Counted from the stretch's first letter, positions 52,689 through 62,873 are shown. The stretch: 64,000 nucleotides of DNA from Inconstantimicrobium porci (GCF_009696465.1 NZ_VULX01000013.1:1-64000), one strand, 5' to 3'. Numbers and translations: made by a program. Notes: generated by a model from the sequence alone, not told the origin.

Positions 52689-54647
52689 TTAATCACCTTC
52701 CTCTAAATATTTACCAATAGCCTTTTTAAGTCTGACAAGTGCTTCATCTATTGTTGAATCAAAAAGCTTTGTGCCAGCAATATTCATGTGACCTCCGCCT
52801 CCAAGTGACTCAAGTATTACCTGAACATTAATATCTCCAAAACTTCTTCCGCTTATGGATACATCATTATTTATTTTAACAAGAACAAACGATGCTTTTA
52901 TAGATGTAATATTAAGCAACTCATCTGCTGCCTGTGCAGGTATTATTGTATCTTTAACACTTGATGGACATATAGCTATAGCTATGCCATTTTCAACTGT
53001 GGCAGATTTAATAGTATCACTTCTCTTTATATAGCTTTCAAGGTCATCACTGAACATTTTCTTTACATCAATTGTATCAGCTCCAAGCCTTCTTAAAAAT
53101 GATGCTGCTTCAAAGGTTCTTACACCAGTTTTAAAATAAAAATTCTTGGTGTCAACACATATTCCAGCAAGAAGGCCCTCTGCTTCTATCTGTTTAAGCT
53201 TAGGCTTATCTAACATATATTGTACCATTTCGGTTATCAATTCGGAAGTGGATGATGCATACACTTCAATATAAGTAAGCAATGCCCCTTCAATTGCATC
53301 AGCACTTCTTCTATGATGATCTATTATAACAACCTTTTTAGCTCTATCTACAAGCTCTATATTACTCACATAATTTCTAGCATGAACATCTACTACAATA
53401 ACAAGAGTATCATCATCAAGATTATTCATTGCGCTGTCATAATCTATAAATAATTCTTCACTTTTATATTGTTCCTTAAGCTTTTTAAGATATAAATCAA
53501 TACCTCTAGTATCATTTCCCATAAGTATCTTACAGTTCTTTCCCAGCTGCCTTATTACTGATGAAATACCAACAGCTGCTCCAAAACAGTCCATATCAGG
53601 GTTCTTATGCCCCACTATATAGACCTTGCTGCTTTCATAAACAAGATCAATAAGAGAACGAGCTATAACTCTTGCTCTTACTCTTGTTCTTCTTTCAATT
53701 TCCTTAGTATTACCGCCAAAAAAACATAACTTATCTTTTCTCTTAACAACTACCTGATCTCCACCTCTACCCAGTGATAATTCAAGTGCTGTAACAGCAT
53801 ACTTCTGATTTTCTCTTGGATTTACTCCGCCTCTTCCAACACCAATGCTTAAAGTAGGCTCAAGTTTATTTCCAACAGAAATTTCTCTTACTCTATCAAG
53901 AATATCAAACTTTTTGCTCATTTCTGCTTCTATTACAGAATCTGAAACTGATAATATATACTTACTTCCTTCATACTTTTTAATCATGGCATTAAGACTC
54001 TTAGCATATTCAGTTATAACACTGTCTATTTCAGCAACAAGCAGTGAAGACTTAATAGAATCGATACTACTGCTGACTTCAGTAAGGTTATCAACGTCTA
54101 TAAGCATTATACTTTCTTTTGTTCCTTCTTCAATGTATGTTACATCATTAAAGAATACCATTATAATATTTGTATTTTCATAGGCATCTACTATCTTTTT
54201 AGAATAAACTTCATAACTGCTTCTATTTATTGATATCTTCTGAGAATAAGTTTTGCTCATCTTTAAGACATTTTCTAGTGACAAACCTCTGACAATAGAT
54301 GCAATATTACAGCCGCTTATCTTTTCTGATTCAAAGACTTCTTTAAATCTGCTGTTACACCATATCATTTCTCCATCTTCTTTTATAAATGCAAGAGGAT
54401 AAATCTGTTTAAATAGATTATCCTTTATAAAATACTCACTAAACCTTCCTATATCTTCTGTATCAGCTACCTGTTTTTTCTCCTTATATCTTGCTCTATA
54501 CAGAATTCCTGAATTCATAGCAAGAGTTAAAATTATGATTATATAAGAATATATATAATACCCTTCACTGATAAAAAATATAGTTACCATAGAACTAAAT
54601 ATCAAAAGAACTAATAATTTGCCATAAGTATTATCCTTGTTATCCAT
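52689..54647 (-). CDS. gdpP: c-di-AMP phosphodiesterase GdpP (YybT)
   Basis: The 652-residue protein has two N-terminal membrane helices (about residues 10-50), a PAS-like domain ([26 protein letters not shown]), a degenerate GGDEF domain (about 150-310) and a C-terminal DHH-DHHA1 phosphoesterase with [39 protein letters not shown] and [12 protein letters not shown]. It hydrolyses the second messenger c-di-AMP at the membrane. It heads the gdpP-rplI-lonC-dnaB run. Confidence 0.95.
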   Translation of the reverse strand: MDNKDNTYGKLLVLLIFSSMVTIFFISEGYYIYSYIIIILTLAMNSGILYRARYKEKKQVADTEDIGRFSEYFIKDNLFKQIYPLAFIKEDGEMIWCNSRFKEVFESEKISGCNIASIVRGLSLENVLKMSKTYSQKISINRSSYEVYSKKIVDAYENTNIIMVFFNDVTYIEEGTKESIMLIDVDNLTEVSSSIDSIKSSLLVAEIDSVITEYAKSLNAMIKKYEGSKYILSVSDSVIEAEMSKKFDILDRVREISVGNKLEPTLSIGVGRGGVNPRENQKYAVTALELSLGRGGDQVVVKRKDKLCFFGGNTKEIERRTRVRARVIARSLIDLVYESSKVYIVGHKNPDMDCFGAAVGISSVIRQLGKNCKILMGNDTRGIDLYLKKLKEQYKSEELFIDYDSAMNNLDDDTLVIVVDVHARNYVSNIELVDRAKKVVIIDHHRRSADAIEGALLTYIEVYASSTSELITEMVQYMLDKPKLKQIEAEGLLAGICVDTKNFYFKTGVRTFEAASFLRRLGADTIDVKKMFSDDLESYIKRSDTIKSATVENGIAIAICPSSVKDTIIPAQAADELLNITSIKASFVLVKINNDVSISGRSFGDINVQVILESLGGGGHMNIAGTKLFDSTIDEALVRLKKAIGKYLEEGD

Positions 54648-54685
54648 ACTCGTGCCTTCCTAACTAATAAGATTTTCTAGAAGAT

Positions 54686-55684
54686 TTATTGTTTACTGTT
54701 AATTCTTCTTCTTAAAGCAGAACCAATACTATTTTCATCTTTTCCCCTAATATCAAAAATCAGATCTACAATTCCTAAAGACAGTAATAATACACTTAAA
54801 GGTGAGACCATTAATACGCATAATATGCCCGCCATAACTCTGCCCATCTTTAATTTATTAACTAGATAATAATCCACAATTGTTAATCCAGATATTATCA
54901 TTATTAATGAAAACAAGCTTAAGCTTGCACCCATAATATATTCTGAATAAATAACTTTCTTTTGTACTAAAAACATTGCAATACATACAATAAGAATAAG
55001 GGCCGCACCAGCTTTTATTCCAATATACCAATCTGCAAATTTTATCATAGGCTGAACATTTATATTCATATTTAATCTGTTAATTACTTTCCTAGCTATA
55101 TTATAAGTTATAATAGATGAAATCACTGCACCAACTACTAGCGCTGCAGGTACAGCCATTAAAAGCATCTTTGCATCTATATTCATCATCTGTACATATG
55201 CTGGATTACTATTTAAATTTATCCCCATTTTTTCATAGATAGACAGCGAATCCTGTATCAGTTTTATAGTTTCATCTGCCCATTTCATAAAAGTCATATT
55301 CATTAATAAATATAAATATACTGTTGAATATACAATAATAGAAATTATATTTGTTATTGTTAAAATAACTGCTGTATATGATGTCTTTTTATTTTTTCTT
55401 ATGCATACGCCTAATATAAGTCCACATGGTGCATAAAGTATCAGCGGCATAATTGCATTGAATACACCGCTAAAAATTCCGATAATAACTGCACTTACCA
55501 GAACAGCTCCAATACCGACTTTATAATTATATTTTATATTAAGCACAACTATAGGGATAGGTGCTATAAAAATGAATAACGGCACAATTATAGGCACATA
55601 TGATGCCATAAGTGAAAATACCACTATAAGAGCTGCCATTAATGCTGCTTCAACTATGGCATGAGCTGAATATCTTTCTTTCAT
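54686..55684 (-). CDS. yybS: YybS-like (DUF2232) integral membrane protein
   Basis: From the ATG at 55684 (GGAGGAC upstream; the reading frame is open a little further without a site) the protein has 332 residues and eight to nine hydrophobic helices. EAALMAALIVVFSLMASYVPIIVPLFIFIAPIPI is the DUF2232 start. The family may be related to energy-coupling S components; the function is unknown. It is next to gdpP in many Firmicutes. Confidence 0.85.
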   Translation of the reverse strand: MKERYSAHAIVEAALMAALIVVFSLMASYVPIIVPLFIFIAPIPIVVLNIKYNYKVGIGAVLVSAVIIGIFSGVFNAIMPLILYAPCGLILGVCIRKNKKTSYTAVILTITNIISIIVYSTVYLYLLMNMTFMKWADETIKLIQDSLSIYEKMGINLNSNPAYVQMMNIDAKMLLMAVPAALVVGAVISSIITYNIARKVINRLNMNINVQPMIKFADWYIGIKAGAALILIVCIAMFLVQKKVIYSEYIMGASLSLFSLIMIISGLTIVDYYLVNKLKMGRVMAGILCVLMVSPLSVLLLSLGIVDLIFDIRGKDENSIGSALRRRINSKQ

Positions 55685-55726
55685 TTTTGTCCTCCGCATC
55701 TTGTAAGCAAATAAAATGCTTACCTA

Positions 55727-56044
55727 TTATTCTCTTGTTTTTAAGTGACTATATAATTTAGAGAGACTTTTTCCTTCCCTCTCTACAGTATCATCCTCAA
55801 TTACTCCTATTTTTAATTTCTTTTTCATATCTTCATCTATCTCGACTGCAGAATATCCAAGTTTATCTCCCAGTACATATAGTACTATTATGGCATTTGA
55901 TATACAATTAAGTATTGCATCTTTCGCCACATTGCTTCCTTTTGTAAGAAGTCTAAAAAACTCTCCTATTATACATAGAAGCTGTGCTTTTAATTGCTCT
56001 ATAGATTTAATATTACCCATTATATTAAAATCGTCTCTGTTCAT
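55727..56044 (-). CDS. MazG-like family protein
   Basis: The 105-residue helical protein fits the short MazG-like domain (PF12643 type): IKSIEQLKAQLLCIIGEFFRLL, then a helix pair ending DKLGYSAVEIDEDMKKKL. The acidic metal-binding ExxE pattern of active MazG enzymes is not obvious, so activity is uncertain. It lies between rpsR and yybS. Confidence 0.65.
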   Translation of the reverse strand: MNRDDFNIMGNIKSIEQLKAQLLCIIGEFFRLLTKGSNVAKDAILNCISNAIIVLYVLGDKLGYSAVEIDEDMKKKLKIGVIEDDTVEREGKSLSKLYSHLKTRE

Positions 56045-56157
56045 ATTTATACCTCTTTTTACACCATTTTAAGCTATATTTACATTTTAATTTTTTTATA
56101 CCCACTTTTCAATAAAAAATGCTTTTATACCTCAAAATTTACATCAATATATAAAAA

Positions 56158-56185
56158 AACCTGAAAAGATAATCTTTTCAGGTTT
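56158..56185 (-). terminator. Terminator of rpsF-ssb-rpsR
   Basis: AACCTGAAAAGAT pairs with ATCTTTTCAGGTT around TA, followed by T-rich sequence on the minus strand just beyond the rpsR stop. Confidence 0.9.
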
Positions 56186-56198
56186 ATATGTTTTATTA

Positions 56199-56459
56199 TT
56201 ACTCAGTTGTGAATGGTAATAATGCTATATTTCTAGCTCTCTTTACTGCATCAGTAATTTGTCTCTGATGCTTTGCACATGTACCAGAAATTCTTCTTGG
56301 AAGAATCTTTCCTCTTTCTGTTACATATTTTCTTAGCTTATTAACATCTTTGTAGTCTATTCCTTCAGCTTTTTCAGCACAGAATACACAAACCTTTTTT
56401 CTAGATCTTCTCATCTTTCCATTAGGTCTTCTGTTGTTATTAGCTTCTTTATTCATCAT
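56199..56459 (-). CDS. rpsR: 30S ribosomal protein S18
   Basis: The start is ATG 56459 five bases after AGGAGGG (a second ATG three bases later is nearly as good), giving 86 residues. [62 protein letters not shown] is the S18 body (quoted by its ends KVCVF and LLPF). S18 pairs with S6 on 16S rRNA helix 22-23. It is the third gene of the operon; ssb lies 22 bases upstream. Confidence 0.97.
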   Translation of the reverse strand: MMNKEANNNRRPNGKMRRSRKKVCVFCAEKAEGIDYKDVNKLRKYVTERGKILPRRISGTCAKHQRQITDAVKRARNIALLPFTTE

Positions 56460-56481
56460 TCTTCCCTCCTTACCTAATTTA

Positions 56482-56931
56482 TTAGAATGGTATATCTCCA
56501 TCATCTACAGGAGTCATATCTTCTTCACCATGGCCGCCTCCAAAGCTACTTGAAGGAGCACTATCATATCCAGCAGAGTGTCCGCCAAAGTTATCAGTAG
56601 CCTGACCTGAATGTGAACTCTTACCTAAGAATTCAACTTCATTAGCTACAACTTCTGTGACATATCTCTTTGTACCATCTTTGGCTTCATAAGACCTTGT
56701 TTGGATTCTTCCGCCAACAGCCATCTGACTACCTTTGTTCATATAATTAGCTACAGATTCTGCCTGCTTACCCCATACTACTACAGGAATAAAATCAGCT
56801 TCTCTCTGCTTAGTTGCTGCATTATACTTATCAACTGCTAGTGTTAATGTTGTGACTGCTGTACCTGAACCTGGAGTAAATCTTAATTCAGGATCCTTTG
56901 TAAGTCTTCCTATTAGAAATACTTTGTTCAT
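56482..56931 (-). CDS. ssb: Single-stranded DNA-binding protein
   Basis: The 149-residue protein has the OB-fold start [25 protein letters not shown], a G/S-rich linker and the C-terminal acidic tip DDGDIPF, which recruits replication and repair proteins. It lies between rpsF and rpsR as in nearly all Firmicutes. Confidence 0.97.
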   Translation of the reverse strand: MNKVFLIGRLTKDPELRFTPGSGTAVTTLTLAVDKYNAATKQREADFIPVVVWGKQAESVANYMNKGSQMAVGGRIQTRSYEAKDGTKRYVTEVVANEVEFLGKSSHSGQATDNFGGHSAGYDSAPSSSFGGGHGEEDMTPVDDGDIPF

Positions 56932-56951
56932 GTTAGAACACCAACCTTTTA

Positions 56952-57239
56952 TTACTCTTCATCTTTAACGATAATATGTCTCATAACGCCGTCAGTAATT
57001 CTGAATATTCTATCTAATTCGCTTGGTAATTCAGGATTAGCTGAGAAGTTTATTAATGTGTAGAAACCTTCAGACTTCTTGTTTATTTCGTAAGCAAGCT
57101 TTCTCTTACCCCAAACGTCAACATTGTCTACAGTTCCACCTTCATTTTCTATTACACCCTTGAATTTTTCAGTAGCAGCCTTTATAGCTTCTTCATCCAT
57201 TGCTGGGTCTAATATAAATATAGTTTCATACTTTCTCAT
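56952..57239 (-). CDS. rpsF: 30S ribosomal protein S6
   Basis: From the ATG at 57239 (GGAGGAGG upstream; the frame stays open 22 codons further but those lie in the leader) the protein has 95 residues. [46 protein letters not shown] and [15 protein letters not shown] identify S6. S6-S18 heterodimers bind the leader RNA described at 57257-57290 when in excess. Confidence 0.97.
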   Translation of the reverse strand: MRKYETIFILDPAMDEEAIKAATEKFKGVIENEGGTVDNVDVWGKRKLAYEINKKSEGFYTLINFSANPELPSELDRIFRITDGVMRHIIVKDEE

Positions 57240-57256
57240 TATGTTTGCACCTCCTC

Positions 57257-57290
57257 CCCTCGGTCTATGGCTGTGTTTTACACAGCAGGG
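57257..57290 (-). promoter_or_regulatory. S6:S18 ribosomal leader RNA
   Basis: On the minus strand an outer CCCT/AGGG helix encloses GCTGTGT/ACACAGC with an AAA loop, and the conserved CCG lies in the 3' internal loop (ATAGACCGAGGG). This is the S6:S18 leader layout that mimics helix 22 of 16S rRNA. It overlaps the ribosome site region of rpsF, fitting feedback repression by S6-S18. Confidence 0.75.
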
Positions 57291-57380
57291 ATTACAATAA
57301 ATCATTTTATCATAGGTATTTGTTAATTACAAGTAATATGAAAAATTATATTACTTTATTTTTTAGATTTTTAAACATTT

Positions 57381-57563
57381 TTAACCATATATCTTTTTAG
57401 CATTCTTCTGGAACTTAGATCTTGGCAACATGACAATTCTTCCACAGCCAATACATTTTATTTTTACATCTGCTCCTACTCTTATTATTTCCCAGTCATA
57501 ACTTCCACATGGATGCTGTTTCTTCATTCTTACAACATCACCAACATCAAAACTTTCTATCAT
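57381..57563 (-). CDS. DUF951 zinc-ribbon-like small protein
   Basis: The 60-residue protein matches DUF951: DVGDVVRMKKQHPCGSYDWEIIRVGADVKIKCIGCGRIVMLPRSKF (given here by its motifs QHPCGS and CIGCGR). Cysteines C20, C46 and C49 suggest a zinc or nucleic-acid role. It overlaps neither neighbour and stands between rpsF and mscS, the usual clostridial place. Confidence 0.85.
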   Translation of the reverse strand: MIESFDVGDVVRMKKQHPCGSYDWEIIRVGADVKIKCIGCGRIVMLPRSKFQKNAKKIYG

Positions 57564-57581
57564 ATATATCCCCCTTTTGTA

Positions 57582-58481
57582 TTATTTCTCAATATTATCA
57601 AAATTAACTATATGCAATTTCTGATAAGGAATTTCTACATTATTTTCATCAAGTGCTTCCTTAAGCATCTTTCTAAGTCTTGTTTCATTTGTAAGCTGAG
57701 TAAGTGGTTTAACTTTTCCATTTACTCTTATAGTAACGCTTGAATCATTTAACTTAGTCACTCCAAGTACAGCAGGTTTTTCAATTATATCATCATTACC
57801 TTTTGCAAACTTATCACATGCTTTGTTAATTACTTCTATAGCCTTATCAATACTTTCTTCATAAGCAATATCAACATCAACTGTAATTCTTACATTTTCC
57901 TTGCAGTGATTTGTAACAACTTTTATAGAACCATTAGGCATGATATGTGTATTTCCATTAAAATCCACAAGTTTAGTACTTCTAAGACCAATGCTGCTTA
58001 CTATACCACTATAATTATCATCTATTGTGATGTAATCTCCTACTCCAAATTGATCTTCAAAAATAATAAAAAATCCATTGGCTATATCATTTACTATATC
58101 TTTAGCACCAAAACCTATTACAGCTCCTCCTATACCAGCAAAAGTAAGTGACATTCCTCCTGTAAGTTTATCTAATATAGCTGCAATTCCTATAAAATAT
58201 ACAGTATACTTCAAGACACTTTTTAAAATAGCTCCTATAGTTGTTACCTTCTTAGTATCCATAGAGAATCTAGCCTGACTCTCAGACTGTCTCTTAACAA
58301 ATCTGTTTATTGCGTAATTTCCAATCTTGATTACAGCAAACATTACTACCGCTATAATCGCAACAGCAATAAGTCTTCCTATTAAACCGTATATTGTTTC
58401 TAATTTTATTACGCCATAACTTCCAAATCTTACAATTTCATTTTTATCATCTACCGAGAATATGTTTCCTAAAATTCCCAT
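57582..58481 (-). CDS. mscS: Small-conductance mechanosensitive channel (MscS family)
   Basis: The 299-residue protein has N-terminal helices (about residues 30-65 and 90-120) and the MscS pore helix TFAGIGGAVIGFGAKDIVNDIANG, then the GVGDYITIDDNYSGIVSSIGLRSTKLVD beta domain and a C-terminal alpha/beta domain. It opens under membrane tension to release osmolytes. The KDIVNDIANG pore end is unusually exact. It is adjacent to DUF3343 and DUF951 on the same strand. Confidence 0.9.
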   Translation of the reverse strand: MGILGNIFSVDDKNEIVRFGSYGVIKLETIYGLIGRLIAVAIIAVVMFAVIKIGNYAINRFVKRQSESQARFSMDTKKVTTIGAILKSVLKYTVYFIGIAAILDKLTGGMSLTFAGIGGAVIGFGAKDIVNDIANGFFIIFEDQFGVGDYITIDDNYSGIVSSIGLRSTKLVDFNGNTHIMPNGSIKVVTNHCKENVRITVDVDIAYEESIDKAIEVINKACDKFAKGNDDIIEKPAVLGVTKLNDSSVTIRVNGKVKPLTQLTNETRLRKMLKEALDENNVEIPYQKLHIVNFDNIEK

Positions 58482-58497
58482 ACACTTCCTCCGTATA

Positions 58498-58743
58498 TTA
58501 CTTTATTTTTTCTAATGAATTATTGTTTATCTTATATATATTTTTGTAGCTTATCTTTTCATCATCAATAAATTCTTCACTTTTGCTATATACTTCATCA
58601 TCAAACACTATACATATGCCACAGCTATGAGTTATCTGTGTAGGAGTCGGCATTACCATTATATTGAATTTTTTTTCTTTTAATCTGCTTTCCGCATTTA
58701 CCGCATCATGATTATTCTTAAACACCATTAAATACTTATTCAT
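58498..58743 (-). CDS. DUF3343 small protein
   Basis: From the ATG at 58743 (AAGGTGTG upstream; an upstream frame extends without a site) the protein has 81 residues. KYLMVFKNNHDAVNAESRLKEKKFNIMVMPTPTQITHSCGICIVFDD carries the CxxC-like SCGIC centre of the family. DUF3343 proteins are proposed sulfur or selenium carriers; this is not tested here. It lies 16 bases before the mscS start, on the same strand. Confidence 0.8.
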   Translation of the reverse strand: MNKYLMVFKNNHDAVNAESRLKEKKFNIMVMPTPTQITHSCGICIVFDDEVYSKSEEFIDDEKISYKNIYKINNNSLEKIK

Positions 58744-58993
58744 TAAAACACACCTTTCATTTAATAATATTGGTTCATACATAATTACTTATTCAAGAAT
58801 CAAAGCAATTACTATTAGTATATATTATAATTTTTGCTAAGTGAAGAACATTTATTTTGAAACTTAACCACCTGTAATAGATGAAAAAAAATTTTTCTTC
58901 ATATATAATAAGTAGTAGTTTTTTACTTTAATAATAAGAAATAAAAGCTGATATATTCAATAAACTCAGCTGATTGAAATGAAATTCATTATT

Positions 58994-59190
58994 GAATGTA
59001 TAATGTATAATTTCGGATAAAACTTCGCTAAAGCACAGTTTTTATAAAAGTATAAGTAAATACATTTATCTTTAAAATATTTTTAATTCATTAATTCGGT
59101 AGCTTGAAGGTATCCTCCATTAAAATTTATAAATCCGCAAACGGATTTCATCCTTAATTATACATTACACAATATACATTCTACATTAAT
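58994..59190. repeat. Heptamer-armed intergenic element, copy H12
   Basis: The left arm has GAATGTA, TAATGTA and TAATTTC (58994-59014) leading to a degenerate AAAACTTCGC core. A GGTATCCTCC stretch (59109-59118) and AAATCCG/CGGATTT hairpin (59131-59147) with CATCC follow. The right arm (59156-59190) has five words, CATTACA and CATTCTA among them, the reverse complement of the TAATGTA type. The rest of the 470-bp gap is AT-rich; a TAAGTAGTAG run at about 58908 has no interpretation. Confidence 0.75.
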
Positions 59191-59252
59191 TCGATAAACT
59201 CTCATTCAGTAAAACTATTAATATAATACTAAAATAAGGAGACTAATACGAT

Positions 59253-60407
59253 ATGAGTATATATTTAGATAATGCATCTACTTCTTTTCCAAAGCCAAAG
59301 GAAGTACTTGATTCAATAAATAATTTTATGATTAATTTAGGTGGAAACTCTGGTAGAGGCTCTTCTTCAAGTTCATTAAAAAGCAGTCATGTCACTTATA
59401 ATTGTCGAGAAGCAGTAGCTCAGTTTTTCAATTTTAATAAATCTGAGAATGTTATTTTTACTAATAATATAACATCTTCATTAAACATACTTCTTAATTC
59501 AATCGTGCAGGAAGGATGGCATGTTATAACTTCAACTATGGAACATAACTCTGTGTTAAGACCTCTATTCAAACTTAAAGAAGAACGAAATATAGAATTA
59601 ACAGTAGTGCAAGCCGATAATAACGGATTTGTTGCTGCTGCTGATATCGATAATGCTATAAAAGATAACACAAAGCTTGTTATTCTTTCACAAGCTTCAA
59701 ATGTTATAGGAAATATTCAGCCTTTAAAAGAAATTGGTGAATTATGCAGGAAAAAAAGCATATATTTTATTATTGATACTGCTCAGTCTGCTGGAGGTAT
59801 TAATGTAGATTTTAAGGAGCTTAACTGTAATGCATTAGCTTTTACTGGTCACAAGGGACTTCTTGGTCCTCAGGGTATAGGTGGATTTATAATAGATGAT
59901 GATTTAAATGATATCGCCAAACCTGTTTTTGTAGGTGGTACAGGAAGTATGTCATATTCATTGGTTCAACCTGATTTTCTTCCTGATAAATTTGAGAGCG
60001 GTACACTTAATACACCTGGAATAGCAGGCTTGTATTCAGCAATAAATTATATTAATAAAGAAACTATAAATGCTATCCACACAAAGGAAATGTATTTATC
60101 TAGACTTCTTTTAGATGACTTAAACAACATGGATTACATTACTTTATATGGTCCTAATACTACAATTAACAGATTGTCTACTTTTTCAATAAATTTGAAT
60201 GATATGAATTCAAATGAATTTTCATATTACCTTGATTCAAAATATAACATAATTACAAGAACAGGACTTCACTGTGCTCCTCTTGCTCATAAAACTATCG
60301 GTACTGAAAATATGGGTACAGTAAGAATAAGTATAGGCTATTTTAATACTGTGGAGGATATAAAAAGTCTTATTGATGCTATTTATCATATCCATAAGGG
60401 GGTTTAA
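59253..60407 (+). CDS. Class V aminotransferase, cysteine desulfurase-like
   Basis: The 384-residue PLP enzyme begins IYLDNASTSFPKPKEVLDSI, has NNITSSLNILLNS, HNSVLRPLFKL, and the PLP lysine in FTGHKGLLGPQGIGG (about residue 210). The C-terminus has TRTGLHCAPLAHKTIG with the catalytic Cys region. Its 380-residue length and this pattern fit the am_tr_V EF2568 branch of cysteine desulfurase-like proteins, for which sulfur transfer is likely but unproven. GGAG precedes the ATG. Confidence 0.85.
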   Translation: MSIYLDNASTSFPKPKEVLDSINNFMINLGGNSGRGSSSSSLKSSHVTYNCREAVAQFFNFNKSENVIFTNNITSSLNILLNSIVQEGWHVITSTMEHNSVLRPLFKLKEERNIELTVVQADNNGFVAAADIDNAIKDNTKLVILSQASNVIGNIQPLKEIGELCRKKSIYFIIDTAQSAGGINVDFKELNCNALAFTGHKGLLGPQGIGGFIIDDDLNDIAKPVFVGGTGSMSYSLVQPDFLPDKFESGTLNTPGIAGLYSAINYINKETINAIHTKEMYLSRLLLDDLNNMDYITLYGPNTTINRLSTFSINLNDMNSNEFSYYLDSKYNIITRTGLHCAPLAHKTIGTENMGTVRISIGYFNTVEDIKSLIDAIYHIHKGV

Positions 60408-60412
60408 TTTTT

Positions 60413-61483
60413 ATGGAACAAAATATAGAATCAAAGTTAGCTAGATATTCATCATTTTTTATTATCTATACACTGATATTTTATATTTTTGTTTCAACAT
60501 TAAAATATACACTACCTTTTGTATTTGCATTTTGCATTGCTCTTCTCTTAAAAAAGCCCACAAAAGTATTAATGCACAAATTTAACATAAGTCTGACTAT
60601 AGCTTCGTTAATTACCTCATTATCTTTTTGGGCTGTTATCATACTTTTAAATGTTTTGCTTTTTTCTTTAATGATAGATGAATTATTTATATTAGCCAAA
60701 CGTGTTCAGTTATTTTTCTCTTCAGATTATAACAACTTAAATAGTCTGATGTCTAAGGCACAAAATAATCTTTTAAAAATGAATATAGATCCAATAATTC
60801 TTAATTATTTAAAAGATAGTCTCTTGTCTTCATTCAAAGATATTGCAGGAAATATTATGTCTTTAAGCACAGCAGCACTGCAGTTCATAATAAACATTTT
60901 AAAATATATACCATATATTTTTATGCTTATAATCTTTACTATTATTTCAACATACTTTATAACAAAAGAACTTATTATTAGAAGCAGCAAGAGTTTAATC
61001 TCTTCTCGTAATTTCAGAGCTTCTTATTCTAATACTATCTCACAAGTATCAAATAGTTCAAAAAAAATGCTTAGCAGATATATACTATCATACTGTTTCT
61101 TGATTCTTATGTCTTTTTCTATTACATTTTTTGGCCTGGTAATATTAAGAATAAGATATAGTCTTCTTCTAAGTATACTATGTTCAATCTTAGATTTGCT
61201 CCCTGTAGTAGGAATGCCTTTTGTATATATACCTTTATGTATTTTTTACTTTTTATCAGATGATTATTTTACTGCTATAGGACTTATTATATTATATTTT
61301 ATTGTATTCATAAGCAGGCAAATCCTTGAACCTAAAGTAGTTTCTTCGACTCTTAATATTCATCCACTTGCAATACTTATTTCTATCTTTATAGGACTTG
61401 AAGCAGGCGGAATTCGTGGTATGATTTATATGATTTTTCTTGTTATAAGTTATACTATATTAAAACAGTGTAATATATTATAA
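60413..61483 (+). CDS. ytvI: YtvI-like sporulation integral membrane protein (AI-2E family)
   Basis: The 356-residue protein has about eight hydrophobic segments in the AI-2E (PerM-like) arrangement: a hydrophobic N-terminus, the loop SISQVSNSSKKMLSRYILSYCF, and the conserved LDLLPVVGMPFVYIPLCIFYFLSDDYFTAIGL near residue 265, then LEPKVVSSTLNIHPLAILISIFIG. YtvI is expressed during sporulation in bacilli. It follows the aminotransferase with five bases between stop and start. Confidence 0.8.
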   Translation: MEQNIESKLARYSSFFIIYTLIFYIFVSTLKYTLPFVFAFCIALLLKKPTKVLMHKFNISLTIASLITSLSFWAVIILLNVLLFSLMIDELFILAKRVQLFFSSDYNNLNSLMSKAQNNLLKMNIDPIILNYLKDSLLSSFKDIAGNIMSLSTAALQFIINILKYIPYIFMLIIFTIISTYFITKELIIRSSKSLISSRNFRASYSNTISQVSNSSKKMLSRYILSYCFLILMSFSITFFGLVILRIRYSLLLSILCSILDLLPVVGMPFVYIPLCIFYFLSDDYFTAIGLIILYFIVFISRQILEPKVVSSTLNIHPLAILISIFIGLEAGGIRGMIYMIFLVISYTILKQCNIL

Positions 61484-61548
61484 ATATTTATTTTTCATTG
61501 TATACATTTTTAATTTATTGGTAAAAATCCAAATATAGGAGGGTTTTT

Positions 61549-62118
61549 ATGAGTAAATTTATTATAGAATCAAATATGCAAAATTCATTTTTAACTCTTG
61601 GAAAGTATCTAGTAGATAAGGTTACACCAATACTAAAAACTAATAGTGATCTTATATTTTTATGTATTGGCAGTGACAGATGCACAGGTGATTCCCTTGG
61701 TCCTCTTGTAGGCGATAAGATTCAGTTTCTTTCTTCTAATAATGTCTATGTTTATGGAAATCTAGAATCCACAGTAAATGCAACCAATTTAGATAATGTT
61801 CTTACCACCATAAGATCAAATCATGTAAACCCATATATAATCGCAATAGATGCTTCTCTCGGCAATTCAGCTGACATAGGAAAAATTATAATAAATGATG
61901 AACCACTTTACCCAGGAAAAGCTCTAAATAAAAATCTACCTTCAATAGGAAACATAAGTATTGTCGGAATTGTTAATATTTCAAGCCATTTTCAATTTAC
62001 AACACTGCAAAACACTAGACTTTATACAGTTATGAAAATAGCTAACACTATTGCTAAAGGTATTTCATATTTTTCACTGAAACAAAATTATGATGATAAT
62101 TGCTTGTCCAATATGTAA
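61549..62118 (+). CDS. yyaC: YyaC-like spore protease-fold protein
   Basis: The 189-residue protein has the DUF1256/YyaC pattern: IFLCIGSDRCTGDSLGPLVGDKIQ, VYGNLESTVNATNL and AIDASLGNSADIGKIII. YyaC proteins share a fold with germination protease GPR and are found near soj-spo0J in many Firmicutes. The presumed role is in spore formation or germination. AGGAGGG precedes the ATG. The convergent DUF4446 gene lies on the other side of a repeat and a terminator. Confidence 0.85.
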   Translation: MSKFIIESNMQNSFLTLGKYLVDKVTPILKTNSDLIFLCIGSDRCTGDSLGPLVGDKIQFLSSNNVYVYGNLESTVNATNLDNVLTTIRSNHVNPYIIAIDASLGNSADIGKIIINDEPLYPGKALNKNLPSIGNISIVGIVNISSHFQFTTLQNTRLYTVMKIANTIAKGISYFSLKQNYDDNCLSNM

Positions 62119-62121
62119 AAA

Positions 62122-62311
62122 TATTTGAAATACATATTATTAAGCTTTTATAGTAAACTCACTCCAAGTCGTTTCTTCATATGTCTTGAACTCCTCGGAT
62201 TACTAAAGGCTGAAATTGCATTATACTATTTTTTAATTAAGTTGAAATCCTTTGTTTTCAACTCTTTACATCATTAAAATTTCATCTTTTTCAACGCAAC
62301 TTTCTCGAGAC
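62122..62311. repeat. CTCCAAGTCGTTTCT hairpin repeat, copy B3
   Basis: TTTGAAATACATAT (62124-62137) can pair imperfectly with ATATGTCTTGAACT (62179-62192) around the core CTCCAAGTCGTTTCTTCATAT. A longer second part contains GTTGAAA/TTTCAAC (62241-62262 region) hairpins in place of the GAAATTGCATTC stem. This copy is the most degenerate of three. Confidence 0.65.
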
Positions 62312-62317
62312 ATTGAA

Positions 62318-62346
62318 AAAATGCAGAAGCTCTGCTTCTGCATTTT
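62318..62346. terminator. Bidirectional terminator
   Basis: AAATGCAGAAGC pairs with GCTTCTGCATTT around TCT, between the convergent yyaC and DUF4446 genes. Confidence 0.85.
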
Positions 62347-62348
62347 CA

Positions 62349-62852
62349 TTAATTTACTTTATTTATTGCTTCATTAAGAACATCAAGCTCTTCTTCTGAT
62401 AAGTCATATCTTGATATTCCCTTATCAACTGGTTTAGCATAAGTTGTACTTTCGTTTCTTCCAAATATACTAGTTAATATTAGTCCATCGTTATTTTCAT
62501 CTAACATGGCAATTGAGAAACTCAAGTCGCTTCCTATATCCTCAAATGCCTTATATCTTGTAATAGCAATTTTCTGAACACATGATTTAGTTTTCTTTTT
62601 TAAGTCTTTGATTTCTTTTAAGCACTCTTTTGACTTTTCTTCAGATTCATTAATTGAATCTAGATTATTAATAATTAGTTCTTCAAGATTCTGAGTACTT
62701 GTGCCTCTCATCATCTTCTTATATCTACTTTCTATATTATTTATTGCTTTACCCTGTACTAAAACTATTATAAATAATAGAATTACTATTACTGATAATC
62801 CAATAATTATATATGGGCTAAACAATTGTATGTTACTAATTACCTGATGCAT
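62349..62852 (-). CDS. DUF4446 membrane-anchored protein
   Basis: The 167-residue protein has one N-terminal membrane helix (about residues 13-35) followed by a coiled-coil part and a folded C-terminal domain with RYKAFEDIGSDLSFSIAMLDENNDGLILTSIF, the DUF4446 signature. It is a common neighbour of parB in clostridia. A structural or division-related role is plausible but unknown. GGAAAGGAAG precedes the ATG. Confidence 0.85.
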   Translation of the reverse strand: MHQVISNIQLFSPYIIIGLSVIVILLFIIVLVQGKAINNIESRYKKMMRGTSTQNLEELIINNLDSINESEEKSKECLKEIKDLKKKTKSCVQKIAITRYKAFEDIGSDLSFSIAMLDENNDGLILTSIFGRNESTTYAKPVDKGISRYDLSEEELDVLNEAINKVN

Positions 62853-62873
62853 TTTTTCTTCCTTTCCTATAAA

